This document shows, piece by piece, positions 1 through 14,500 of a stretch of 64,000 bases of DNA (the first letter of the stretch is position 1; every line of letters starts with the position of its first letter). The stretch covers positions 6,375,728 to 6,439,727 of the forward strand of contig JAKGHH010000008.1 of assembly GCA_022828595.1 (NCBI GenBank), written 5' to 3'. Under the pieces are notes generated by a model that ran no database searches, had not been told where the DNA came from, and worked only from the letters and a program-made list of their open reading frames with translations. A program made the position numbers and the translations under genes. Source of the DNA: Nelumbo lutea (Eukaryota > Streptophyta > Magnoliopsida > Proteales > Nelumbonaceae).

Positions 1-10
1 TCTAACATAC

Positions 11-3000
11 CCTATCATTTGGAGCAGCTGCATGACCATAATGGAGAACAGCACTGCAAATAAAAAGTAAAATTACTTCAAAATTGATAGCAATTATGGT
101 TGAGATTGGAGACGTAAACATGCTTCTATTTCATTCGCCAGTCCACTCCTTTTTTATGTTTATCTATAGTTCAGGATATCTTCATCAAAGTGCATTTTGG
201 CTACTTTTTATTATCTCAAGTATCTGTCAGATCTAGCAATAAAATGCCGTAGAAGATGAGTCACTTCTGTCATTATAGCTTAGAAAGTCCTTGCTGTTTT
301 GTTCTTTTTACCAGATGTCAATGAATTGAGCCAGGTGGCATCCACTTGAGATTCAGCAGCACTCTCCATCTGGATAGTATCCAAATAATACTGGATTTTT
401 TTCAATATCCAAATAACACTAAATACTTATCCCAAAAGAATAGATGTTAAGATTTTCAAGAAAGAAAACAAACAAATGATAAATTCAAGTATTTTTCATA
501 ATATAATAATAGAAAGGCAAGGGATGAATGACAAGGTAAAGAGGGAAAGGTGATGTTTTGTTTGTGTAGACCCAGTCACAAGCTGCATATTTCCACAACT
601 GTCGTGTATGTTATTTATGTGCAGAGTAAGTTTGTGATGTGTGCGTACTTGTGCACCTGTAAATGCGTCTGTGGATGATAAATAAATAAAAAAAGTACAA
701 GAAAAAAATCCTTACCTATTATCACCAGTAGCACAAATACATGTGTATGAACAATGCCTACAACCACCATACATGTAAATGTGGTGAAGAAATATGCTTT
801 CCAACTGATATTCTTTCATGTCCACTCTTGCTTTCCTCATAACCTAATCAAAATGCATGAAGGAAATCATAATCAGAGCTTAATCTTTGTCATAATTTTT
901 TCCTTCCGTCCTGCATAATTATCAGTAAGGTGCCATTTGAGAACAGCTGCAGTGACTTAATGAGTTATTGCTTTGTCTTTCAGTAAAATAAGTTATTAAG
1001 GAGGTCGCAAGCTCCGTAATGTCTCAAACTTTGCAATCAAATATTTAACTTTTTAATGATTTCATCCACTAAAATACAAAGCAATAAGTCATTTAGTTCA
1101 TCTACTTCAGCTGTTACATAATGGCCCCCAAGTCAAATAAACAATATGGTAAAGAAAATTCATGAAATAACAGAAACTAAACATAGATGTAGGTATATAC
1201 TGTGGAATATAGGTAATATAAATATGTATAATATAATATCTGGATCAGTTTGGTTGAATAGAACAGGAGCAGCTGAACCTATATGTCCAGTGTTTTAAAA
1301 GCAAGAGGCACAAGAAAAGCATGGTAGCCTTCTGGTGCCAAGGCAAAAGATGGGCATGTGCCTAGACAAAACAAGGCGCTGATTTAAAAATAACAAATAA
1401 AAACATCAATATATAAAAAATGGAACATTGAATTTTAAAAGAAACTAAATGTTTTAAAAAGCTTATTATCAAAATACATAAGCATAACATATAAAACAAA
1501 AGTAAAATTGAAGCAAAAAAAATGTGGATCATACCAAACAAAATGTTTCAAGCATTTAACAATTCAAGCAGGTGAAATTCTCAACATGTTTGTTTATCTC
1601 CTAGTTGCATTACTTCAAGTAGTTAGTGTGATGTTAGACATCTTGTGTTCCTAATCTTAGGAGGTCAGGGCCTTAACAGTGATGTTTCTTCAATGCCCCT
1701 TGAGATAAATCTAAACAAGCCCATCTAGGGGGTTTGGACTTTGGAGGTACCAACATGGGACAAATGGATCATAACATTCCACCATGCTCCACAGTCCCAG
1801 CACCCACGCAGGCTGGCTTTACACTAGTCCACCTAGTCCCGGCCAAACACTGCAATGCCGACGTCACCACCTGAACTTGTCCTTTTGTGCTTTTGTGGTA
1901 AGGCTTTTTGTGCACTTTATTTGGTCCCGGTTCTCTTATCTCTTTGGTTGCAGGTGGACACCTCCCCCAGATGTGGTAAGCCTCTTTGACCCAAGCTTTT
2001 TCAGGCAACCGAAGAGGTATGGTAGATTTATGTGGAGAGCCACAAGAGCAGCTATACACTGATCGGTTTGGGAAGAAAGAAACAGCAGGATCTTTAAAGG
2101 AGTGGAGAAATCCAAGGAGAAAACTGTAGAAAGAATAACCATTATGACTACCATCCACTATTTGAAAACTCTAGATTTGTTTAAAGATTTCTCAGCGGAG
2201 GACATGTTTAGGAATTGGGGAGTGGTGGCAGCTGCAACATCCACAAAACCTATTGTGCAAGAACTGTGGTCCCCCACCAACACAACAAAGAATAATGTTG
2301 AACTTTGATAGGAGCTCTAGGGGTAACCTGGGGCCTTCAGGTATAGGGGGAGTATTCAGAGATGGAGATGGGAGGATTGTTGCTATGTTTTCTGGGCCAA
2401 TAGGGGTGGATGACTCATTGAGAGCGAAGGTGATGGCTCTACTTCAAGGTGTAAAATATGCCAAACAATTGGGGTTACACCAAGTTGAGATAGAAGGAGA
2501 CTCTAAATTGTTAATGGACTGGCTGCAAACAGGCAAGTTAGGAGCATGGATGTATTGACAGCCCATATGGGAAATCCTCAATATAACAAGGGAGATTGGT
2601 GCACGCTTCAAGTGGATAAGAAGATCAGCTAATGGTCAGGCTAATACCTTGGCCAAACAAGGGAACGTGAGGGAAAGTTTGTTCTGGGCAGTTTTGTAAT
2701 TCAGATTACTTGGGCTCAACACCTGTTTTAGGGGTTGACAATTGTATTTTAATTTTGTAGTAATGAAATTACCGTTTCCAATAAAAAAAAGCAATATAGA
2801 AGTTGGTAGACCATTACTAAAATGTGAAACACATAAGAAATTATAAAAAAACCAAAAAAGTGAACTTATAAAAGGGGCTACGGCTGGGCCCAGGCCTATG
2901 CCTTAGAATGTGCCTTGCCTGTGCATCTAGGTATGCTAATTGTGTCAATGTGTCTCTCATGACTATAAGGAGCATTTGTGTCCTAGGGTGTCAGTTCATA

Positions 3001-6000
3001 TCATAGGCTTGCAAGTCTATTTGGACAATTTTCTTGGTTCTATTTTTGAAGAAGAAGAAGAAGAAGAATAAAATATAAAATTTTATTAAAAAACGAAAAC
3101 AGTTACAAGATGTTCAAGTGTCAAGATAACACCCTAAATCAAAGCAAGCATACATCAGAAACTTCACTTCAAACTGAACTGATTCACATTACAATTTTGA
3201 ATCTCTAAAGTGTCCCAAAAATTATCAGCAAAGTCTGAAGGTCTAGTTTGCTCAAATTCTGGAAAGAAACATGACCCAGCTTGTGATGAGTTTGCCAACT
3301 GAGGCCACAATCTCTTCAGTGCTTCTTTCCCTTCCTTCAAATAGCCTACTATTCCTTTTCCCCCACAGAGTCCAGCATACTGCAAAAGGGATGCAGCTCC
3401 AAACAATTTTAGCTCTCAAACTTCCTCTAAACTTTGGCCATGGGGAAAAGATCTCTGATGAAGAAGATGGTTGAAAGATGGGCATCCCAAAAAGGAAACA
3501 ATAAAACTCCAAATGAAAATTTCTAAGTGGCATGAAAAAAACAAATGGTGTACAGTTTCCTCATCTGACTTGCACATGTAGCAGACTAGCAGTAGCTAGC
3601 CAAGCAAAATCCCCTACTTTTTAGATGATCTCATCCATTTCTTTTGGAGACTGATTTTCTATTCGAGGTGTTACTGAATTTTCTGTTGTGTGTGAGAGAG
3701 AGAAGAGAGGTATGATTAGAAGGTTACCTCCATATATTCTTGTATTTTCCATTATTTGTGATAATGGAACTTTTATAGCTCTCCCTCATGGATATGGACA
3801 GCCAAGCTGAACCACATTAATTCTGGTCTCTCCTTTTCTTACAAGTTTCTAAAAAATTCACATCTGATGGTGGGTTTTGTATGGGTAAAAGAAAGGCTTT
3901 GGGTGATGAAGAATAAGGATAGAAAAGGAAGTAGACAACTTGCTGCCTACCAAAAAAATGAGCATGAAAATAGGAGAGAGGGGAAGAGAGTCTTGCCATT
4001 AGGGTAAACAACAAAGAGATATATCACTTAGAAGAACAAGTGAGAGAGAGAGAGGGGGGGGAGAAAAAGAAACAATTCCTGGCAACAAGCAGAATTCACT
4101 AAACCAAATTTTATTTATTCAAATCAACTTTTCTTTAATTCCAATTACAATGACAATTTATAGACTCAACATATGAACTAAGATGTCCCTTTACAGATTC
4201 CAACTCTTTTTTTGTAATAAATAAAAAGGAATTTTATTGACAAAGAAAAAAAGGTACAAAGAGAGGTGAGACGATATCACCCTCAAAAAAGAAAAAGGCA
4301 ATCAAAACAAACCGTTGCAGAAACCTTCCCTGAAGTTTGTAAATTGCAATCACCCCCCCCCTTAACTTTTTGACACAGTTGCAAGTAAACCTCCTCTGTT
4401 AGAACTCTCTGACCAAGAGGCATGAAAATGTCCAGAATACCCATGAAGTTACTATTGAGGTTGGTTTCTATAGAAAAAACAATGCAAACTTTACGAACAA
4501 CAACATAAAAAAAAAGTTTAAAGTTGCAAATTTACCTTTGAGCAATGACATGAAGGGAAATTTTGGAAAATAGATTGGAAGGGTTTGGGGTAGCAATTGA
4601 TATGAAGAGAAAAATTGGAAAATAAATGTCAGTCAAAAGTAATTGCATGGGTATTTTGGTCATTTTCATGCCTCTTGTTAGAGGATTCTAAAAGAGGGGG
4701 TTTATTTAAAACTGTGTCAGAAAGTTCAGGGGGAGGTGATTGCAATTAACAAACTTTAGGGGAGGTTTCAGCAACAGTCCAAAAATTCAAGGGAGGTTTC
4801 AGCAATTTACCCTTTAACTAAAGACACCAGAAATTACTAAAAATAGTAAAGCATGAGTTTATTTAAAAGTAGTAATTACAAGAATTGCTATAAAGAGATA
4901 AGTCCTAATGTTACCATAATTAGTATAATAGCAATAAAATTCCAAGTAACAGAACCCTATTTTTAAGACGCCTACAACTAGAAAATAAACAAAAAAAAAA
5001 CTGTAACAATACCAATATTCTATCACCTAAAAATTCTGAAACCGGTGTAGGAATTGGAAAACTGGTTTATTTCCCCATGAATTCTTTCTTCGCTTTCGTA
5101 TCTACGTCACCTTCTCTTTATAAACCCTTAATTCTTCGATTTCCTCTTCTACTCCCTCCCTCTCTGATCCTACTCCCAGTCTCCCACACACCTCCTACTC
5201 TCTGGTCTTGTTAAGAATCTGTATACACATTCCCGTTTCACTTGACAAAACAGACACTTTCCTATTTATTGAGTGTTTGATTCTTGCCCACGGTCTTCAA
5301 CAATGATCTCATCCATGTGTGATTTCTTCTTTGATGAAGCTTTCTTGTTCTTCACCACTTAAATCACTTTAACCTGCTCTACTCTCTCCTCTCAATAGAC
5401 TCCACCATTTTCAATCAGTTCATAGGACTTTATTTGGTGCCTACCCAAACATAATCATCCTTATCCACCTCTACCACCTTCAAGTCTCCTCTCCTTGCTC
5501 AAAAACCTCCTTTCTTTTAACCCTCTTCTCCCTATACATCAATAACTCCTCTTCGCAAATGAAAACACTTTCTCCATTCCACATATACCCCTCTATTTTG
5601 TATTAATCCTCCTTTACCCTCCCCTCCTTTTCAATAACTCACACCCATTTTGATCATTCACTTTCTTTATTTGTCTTTAACATTTTACTCAGCACACATG
5701 TTTCTTTTTAACCATGTGTTCCCCCCAAGTTCCTTATTTTTAAATCTGTTATCTTGCCCCAAAACCTCCTTTATATTATCCCTATACCCCCTTTATCATT
5801 TTGCCTACCTCCGTACCCTTCCATATCTTGCCCAAGTATAAAGTAATAATCTCTTCTGATCTGTTTCTAACAACTCCCAGTATATCAGATTTTCCAGGGT
5901 TCCCAAATTACCTCCTTTATTTTACTCAGCAGGAGGGTGACAGTATTACAGAATTCCAAAAACTAGACATGTATACATGCAAATTTTGATTTATCTATAT

Positions 6001-8509
6001 GCATATATGTGTATTTGTACATCTTGTGGAAGCTACTTACATGTGTTCTAGAGCAAAGAGCAGTAAGGTTGCCAACCATATAAACTTATTGTTCTATGCC
6101 ACGGAAAGGTGAGCAAGTTGATACTAAGGGAGATCCCCTAGTAGCAATAGGATTATTGCTGGGCTTGTTAGAAAGCCCCTGGGCAGTACAAACTCACATA
6201 AGAGGCTATAACCTTGAAACTCAAAATGAGCAGATTTTTTCGATGTATTAAAATGAAGAGCTTGTTACTGATGGATTCCAAGATTCACTAGCTAGTTGCC
6301 CCTTGCAAGCAAGGTTCAAAGTGTCGATACACCCCACACACATGAACATGCATATTGGGTTTTCAATACTAAACTTTCTTTTTTACATTGAGATTTTCAT
6401 AGGGATCAGTTTTCTCAAAGATCCATTCAACCTAAAAGCTTAAACTGTTAGGTGAGGTCCTTGAATAGGTCGATATTCTCTAACATGCCCCCTCACACAA
6501 AAGCCCGTTGGGCTTAAAGTGGGAACAAGCACAGGCCCACCTATACCTTGTGCTGAAACTTAATTAATTATAATGGGGGTAATGAGGATCGAACACTAGA
6601 CCGCTTGGTCAAAGTGGCTCTGATACCATCTCAAAGAACTATTCAACCTAAAAGCTTAAGCTGTTAGGCGAGGTTTAAGGGTAATTTACATTTGAAACCC
6701 AGGTTTCTAGGAAACCCCTTTAAAAAAGTGTTCCAGTCAGCCCATGATATAATATAATATGCGCAATACAGGGTGTACCATGTCAAAATTTTAAACCTTT
6801 CTTGCAAGTCTAGTGTAGCAAGGACAGAGTTGTTTTGAGGTCAGATGTCTCAGGAAAGTTATAGTATCTGTATATTGTGCCTAATTCATACTCAGCAGCA
6901 ATTTGGCATTTCATTCGTCCTCATTCTTATAAAGAGAATGGATTTTCTACTATTTTTCCTATTTCCTCTCGCCATTGATGAATTTTATCCAGTTATCAAT
7001 TCCAATAAACAATACATATCTTCCATTCAGGAGCACATGGACCCTTCTGATCCAGAATTCTGTGTTAGCCCAAGCTGTGGATTTTAGTACCCACACTACA
7101 AGGTAAAAGGAAGTAGTTGCAAAGAAACTAAACAAAGGGAATAACATGTATCATTTAAAACAGATAAAATTTTACAATAGAATCTTCAGAATTTGATATT
7201 TTCAAACATTAAGGTAGCTTAACATGACCTTCTGAGGGGTCACCTTCTTGTAAGGTAGCAATTGTATTTTTTTTTTTATCAATGGCAATTGTAATTTTAT
7301 AATTTTAAAATTAATGAAAGTTACCGTTTCCTATCAAAAAAAAAAAGGTAGCTCAACATGAACTTCTGAGTTTATACATTGTACCTCAACATGAGCTTCT
7401 GAGCTTATATCATTAGCATACTGAATAAGTGCAAGCTCCAGATCTGACTTGATAATGCGGCATTCGGTCAATATAGGATGCAGTGTACTTAAATCAGTGT
7501 CAAACTTCTCCATCTCCTGCAGAATGAGCAAAACATATTGAAGTTCCACAGAATGGGTACAAGGTGGAAGAGAAAAACCCATGCATCAAAAAGATATAAG
7601 CAGCCATCTGCACTGAATCACAAATGCACTTCGCACCTCATTGTGGGGAGTTTGTTATATGTATCCTTTGATTTTAATTAATAAAATTTCCATTATTTAT
7701 CAAAAGAAAAGAGACTGGAGAGAACTCAGATATTAGTTATGAAAGCAGATAGAATATTTTATATGGTAAATATATGAGATGTGGGTACCTCAAGTTGTGC
7801 AGGCTTGGAGAATTTAATGCTGTCAGTGTTAAGCCCATGCAAGAGAAACAATAAGGGCTTTCCTGACCCTCCATAGTGATCATGTAGAACCCCTACAATC
7901 TCATCGGTATAGCAAACCATGTTAACCATATACATTTCCTGTAAAACACAAGGGGAGTGTCAGTTGTCAAAATGACATGGAAATAAACCAAAATATATTA
8001 GTCAAAGATTTTTTTTCACCTTGAAGTATGACAACGGCTTTATTTTCCCTAACCATACAGCGTAATCAGCATCTAATCTTGGGGCAAACAGAAAGGACTT
8101 CCCAGTGGCAATGTCCTTAACAGACAACAGATACCATAACATTAAGTTCAGCCTTAAAAAAAATAAACAAGCTCTCACTAAATATCAGGGGGAAAAGAAA
8201 GCTAGGACAAAAGAAAGAGAAAAGAAAAGGGAAAAGACATGCAGAAGACTAGCAGTATGAATGTGAAAATACATTACTGCTAGTCTTCTGCTAGCAGAAG
8301 ACTAGCAGTATCTCAAAAACCGGAAATCACAACACAGCACAAAAAAGAGAATCCCTAGAAGCCTCTTGTTTGGCTAAGAAAGAAACCTTCCCACCATTCC
8401 TAAAAACTCCTCCAGTGCCAAGTCCAATTTCTCCCACCATACTTACAAAACTTAAGAACTTTCAAGAGAATTTGTTAAAGCAGGTCAGTGAAACTAGGAT
8501 AAGAATGAT

Positions 8510-8542
<33 letters not shown>

Positions 8543-11500
8543 TTGTGGAAGAGGAACTACTTATCTCTAGGTGGGAAAATAACATTGATTAGAAAAACCT
8601 TAGCCACCCTTCCGGTCTATTTCCTTTCAACCTTCAAAATTCCAACTAGGATAGCAAGACAACTAGAGAAATTTATAAGGGATTTTCTTTGGAAGCCAGG
8701 GTATGAAAAAAGGAACCATCTAGTAAGGTGGGAACATGTTAGCAAAACATAGGAGAACGGAGGTCTAGTGATGAGGAACCTAATGCATAGGGACACTCCT
8801 CTGCTAGGAAAGTGGCTTTGGAGGTTTCTTTTGGAAGAAGACAGTTGTGGCACAAGGTCACAAAAAGCATTAACAGGTTGATGAACAATGGTTGGGATGC
8901 AAAGGTAGCTTCTTCCTCAACTTCGAGCTCTCCCTGGAAAGCAATACAAGAGGTATATCCAACCTTTGTAATTTCATCAGGTTTTTCTTGGGAGGTTTTT
9001 CTTGGAAATGTGAACAACTGTGTCATACTTCAAAAAAGAAGGCCAAATAAATGTTTTTCCCTCATGTGCTCTCTTTGTTTTGCAAATGGTGAATCTCTGT
9101 CCCACTTATTGATCCATTGTCCTGTTGTGCTCTTTGCTTGGGAGTCTTTCTGCTCTCTTTTTGGTTATATGTGGATTACTCCTCACAATGTGGTGAGTCT
9201 CTTCAACCCAAACTTCTTAAGGCAGCCAACGAAAAGAGGAAGAGTTATGTGGAAATCAGCCAGGGCTGCAATAGTACGGATGGTATGGGAGGAAAGGAAT
9301 GCACGGATCTTCAATGAGATATATAGGTCAAAAGAAGAAATTGTTGAAATTATAAATATAAGAGCTGCACATTGGATAAAAACACTTGAACTATTCCAAA
9401 GCGTCTCAATGATTGATATAATAAGGGTGTGGAATGAAGTGACACACTCCTCTAGGAAGAAAGAAAGAAAGAAAGGTGATGGAATGGAAGCCACCGGATA
9501 ATAATAAAATCAAGCTTAACTTTGATGGGAGCTCTGAGAAATCCAAGATTGGTAGGCATTGATGGTGTCTTTGGAGATTCCTCAAGCAAAGTGGTGGCAA
9601 TGTATTCAGGACCACTAGGGGTAGGTGACTCTCTAAAGGTTGAGCTGTTAGCACAACTTCAAGAAGTGAAAATTGCTAAGCAAGTTGATTCAAAAAAATT
9701 GGAGATTAAAGGGAATTCTAATATTGATCAAAAAATAAGGGGATTCTAAATTGGCAATTTCTTGGACTACCAATAGGAATAATGTTCCTTGGATTTCAGG
9801 CATTCCATAAGGAAGATTGGAAACCTAGCAAGGGAGATCAATGCTTCTTTTACTTGGATTAGGAGGACTGCAAATGGGATGGCTGACTCATTAGCCAAAC
9901 AGGGGTTCTACTGGCAGCAATTATTTTGGGCTCTATTGTAATATTCTGTAGGGCAATGACTGTCTCTTGATGCTCTACTGTAATTCTGCATTTCTGTAGC
10001 TTGTTCACTTAATTAAAAATTTTCTACTTTGCTGATCTAAAAAACATGATTGTAAGAGACAACTGAGACTAATGCTGAAGGAGTTTTGAAGTTTGGTGAA
10101 AGCAGGAAAAATGATAGTCAATACCACCAAAAATAATGGATGGTGTAAGTATAAAATAAATGATGGAAATTGGGTGGCCTCTATTTCAATGCCTATCTAA
10201 GAATGTGCTTTTGAATGTTTTTTCACAGGGGACACATTTATATGTGCTGGATGTTACCAAAGTCTTTGTTTTTTGGTCATGGATTAAATGGATGTGGTTA
10301 CAGATGTTGCCCAAAATCTAATGCATTCACTATCTTCACTCATATGGGGTTGGGGTGATCAAGTGAGAGAGAGAGAGAGAGCTGTCATAGTTTTCCAGTT
10401 TCTACACAACTAACAAGAGGATGGTATACATTACAAATACAAGAAAAATATTAGAAGGAAATCTGGATCCATCTGGAACAAAGAAAAAGATGGGAAAATA
10501 AAGAATTTCCACATGCTACACACTTACAATGGCTCCATAAAAACCAGGCTCCCTCACTCCAAACAAATAAGCAAAGTAACTCTCCTGCCTAAAAATCAAG
10601 TTAAACATCAACTGTAAATAAATCTATAACAATTCCAACATCAAAACATGAAAGCCATCATTATAATGAAAATATGGTGAAGATCAGTTTGATAAGGATC
10701 TCACTACCTCTGAAAAATAATGATGATAATGATGAATTGTGAGCTACAGAAAATGCTCATTTTGCATTGAAACAAACACATTATGTACCCCTAACTGTAA
10801 AATGACAGGTAAGCCTTATGTATCCACATTATTTGAGTAAGAACCATATATACAACAGGAATAAGGTTTTAGGCAACAAATTTGCTACCCTTATGTATCC
10901 AGATTGACAAAGAAATAATTATCATTGAATGTAGGTTTTCAATCATTCATCATGATCATTAGTAGGCTGAATTTTGATGGAAGTTCTTTGGGTAATCCGG
11001 GCCCTTCATAAGTAGGCAATCATGCAAAGAAATAATACCATGAATTAGAGAGAGAAAGAGAGTTGACTTTATAAAGTATTATCCACAGATTCCACAATTG
11101 ATTGAACATGCATTTCTTTCAAAAACTCTTCGATTCCACTCCTTCTATATCCCCCAAAAATATAGAAACATCTGCTCCTGCTCTAATATCGAACTAGCAT
11201 AGGACTGACAACTTTAACAACAATTGATGTAGGATCACCTGCTCTAATACCAACTGATGCAGAGTGACTACTAAAACACCAATTGATGTAGGACCGCCAC
11301 CTTTGAGATCAATTAGTGTAGGGCAACTATGACCCAAGGGTGCAACTAGGAAGGAATTTGACATAAAGTGCAAAAACAAATGGAATGGAAAATTCTCAGG
11401 ATTGATAAAAAACAAAGAAAAATCCACCTAGATCAGTCTTAATCCTTTAGGAATGTTGAATGAATGCCATTAATAAAGAATTTATGCGATGTTGATAGCC

Positions 11501-14500
11501 ATAATGGCTGATTGCAAAATTAAAGAGAAAACATAAAGAAAAAGAAGAAAACCAGAATCACTCAATGTGATGCCTAGAACCACACTTGGCCATGGGAATC
11601 ACTCATTGATTTCAACATAAGTTATAAGAACCCACATAAACTCAATTCATTCATTCCCTTGTTTTTACACTTTACACATATATAGACACCATTGAGGTTG
11701 AGAATCATCCTAGAACTAAGAAAAAGAGATAATAGAATTGCCGCTATCATGAGAAAACTCAATAACTTTTAAACCACTTAACCAATGACTACAAAAATTT
11801 AAATATAACTAAACCATTACTAGGCATATCAAACTCTTAGGCTAGGCCCTACATAAAAATATAAAATGACAACAATACGCTTTATGTTAAAATAGATCTG
11901 AGACTCTCACAAATCCTTTCTTGAGAAACACCTGAAAGTCTCAGAGAAACTGAAAAAAGATGGCCAGCACCATCCAAATTAAACCACTTCACCCCCAAAC
12001 AGAGGAAAGAAGAAATGTTGTTCATATGAAATGTGCTAAGTTCATTGTATCAGTTATAGTTCGTTAGCATCATTCATCATAGAATATCATTTTCCTACTG
12101 CTTGGATTTAGGCCTGCATGATACATGTTAGTTGGAAGTGCTACTTTGTTGGTTTTTTCTTCTTTTTCTTCCTGGAAAAAATTGGAACACATTATTTGAA
12201 GTAAATGTTCTTTACTTGGATCAGAGTTGTAGAATTATCATTGGGATTCAACAAACTGTCCCAGAGCTTCTTGATTTAAGGTAAAATGTCTGCACCTTGG
12301 ATCAGCCTAATCAATATTGGTTTGGTGATTCTTTTAATTAAGAATATCTTCCACTTCCAGGCCTTGGGGAGAGGAACATGATTAATAGTAAGGCTATTGT
12401 TTTTTTTTATCAGCAAAAAAGATTATTTTTATTAAAGGGAGGTAGAAGCTACAACAGATTGGGTATCCATTCACCCGAAATTACAACAAAGGGAACAAAG
12501 ATCAAAAGAACAAGTCATTGACTGCATAGCCATTAAAGTTATACAATGGCTCAAACCTGAAAGTTACTGACTTGTTCAAAGACTTTTTGGTGGATGATAT
12601 ACTAAGGGAGTGGCCATTAGTGGCAAATTCTTCAACTAGACAGTCTGTTTCAGCCTTATTGGACTCCTGCAGCACAACAAAGGGTAAAATTAAACTTTGA
12701 TGGAAGCTCCTTGGGTAATCCAGGACCCTCTGGAGCTGGGGGAGTCTTCAGGGATGGGGAGGACAGACTGATGGCACTATATTCTGGTCCCATAGGAGTG
12801 GGAGACTCTCTGAAAGCTGAAATTATGGCTCTACTACAAGGCTTGAGATTGGCCAAGCAATGGGGATTTCAGAACTTAGAGGTGGAGAGAGATTCTAAAT
12901 TGTTAATAGGATGGCTGCAGACAAAAAATCTGGGTGTATGGACTTTTAGACAACAAATAAGGGAAATGCTTTGCTTAGCAAGGGAGGCTGGGGTAATTTT
13001 CAAATGGGTAAGGAGGTCAGCCAACTCTGTGGCTGATAGTTTGGCAAAGCAGGGGACCTTCGGGGAGAACTTTTTTGGGGCTGTATTGTAACTTATGAAC
13101 TTGACTGAGATCAACACTCATTTTCTGAGTTGTTGACAGTGTATGATGATTAATTACAATTTTTAATGAAAGTCACTGTTTCCAATCAAAAAAACATCAC
13201 CCGAAAATACAGAAAACAATAACGTCCATATAACTAATTTACAATGGAGCCCAGAATAACTGCTGCCTCAATACCCCTTGCTTAGCTAAAGTGACAGTCA
13301 TCCCATTAGCTTTGCTGCGTGTTCAATTAAAGGAAGCATTCAGGTCCCCTTTCAGACTCTCTATCTCCCTTAAGGCATGTCTGTGAGCCCACGGTACATT
13401 GTAACTAGAATTAATCCAATAAATACCCACTTTTGAGTCTCCTCCAACTTTCAGGTTTCTAAAATTGGATTGCTTGGCAAATTTTAAGGCTTGTAACATT
13501 GTAACAGTGCCATCAGTTCAGCCTTTAAAGAGTCCCCTTCTCCTATGGATCCTGAGCACATAGCTAGCACTTTACTTGAGGAGTCTCTAAACACACCACC
13601 AATACCTTCCATCCCCAGGTTAATTGTAAGGCTATAGTTTTTTTTTTTGATCGGCAACACAAAATTGATTCATTAGATTAAAAAAAAAGAGATACAACAA
13701 AGAGTTGTGAGCACAAAACAAAGCCCAAACAGAAACTACTTACTATTTACAGAACTGCCCATAGAATGTCTTTGAGTTCCTTGCTTTGCTAGGCCATCAG
13801 CCAAACTGTTTGCAGATCTCCTTATCCACCTTATTTGGACCATCATGTCTTTAGAAATCCGCTTGAATCTCCTGAATTCATTGCTTAACTTCCATATGAT
13901 TCCTTCCCCCTTTTTCAGCCAGCCCACAACTACTTTTGAATCACCTTCAATAATCAGCTTAGTAATCCCCATTTCTTTAGCTTTCTCTACTCCATAGACT
14001 GCTGCCAATAATCCTGATCTCACCACATCTCCATGTTGAATAGAACCTAAGTACAAAGCTAGAATGTTTCCATTTTCTTCCCTAATTACCCCACCAATAC
14101 CCGATGGTCCAGGATTGCCCATACAGCTACCATCAAAGTTTAATTTCTTCCACCCAACACATGGAGGAGACCAGGCCTCATGAACTATCTGTCTTCTAGA
14201 CGAAAAACCTGCAATTATTCCCCACGATCTGAAGAAGTCTTCAACCTTAAAGTCAGCAAAGAGCTCTAAAGTGCTCACCCAATGCGCTACTCTTAGAGTA
14301 ATCACCTCAATCACAGCTTCCTTACTTCTTTCCTTGTCTTCAAAGATTCTTAGGTTCCTTTCCTCCCAAATTGTCCAGATCACTGCTGCTCTAGTGCATC
14401 TCCACATAACCCTTCCTCTTTTAGGGCAGCTGAAAAGGTGAGAGCTAAATACACCTTCCAGACAATCAAGAGAAGCCAACTGCATCCAAAAAGAGATGAA

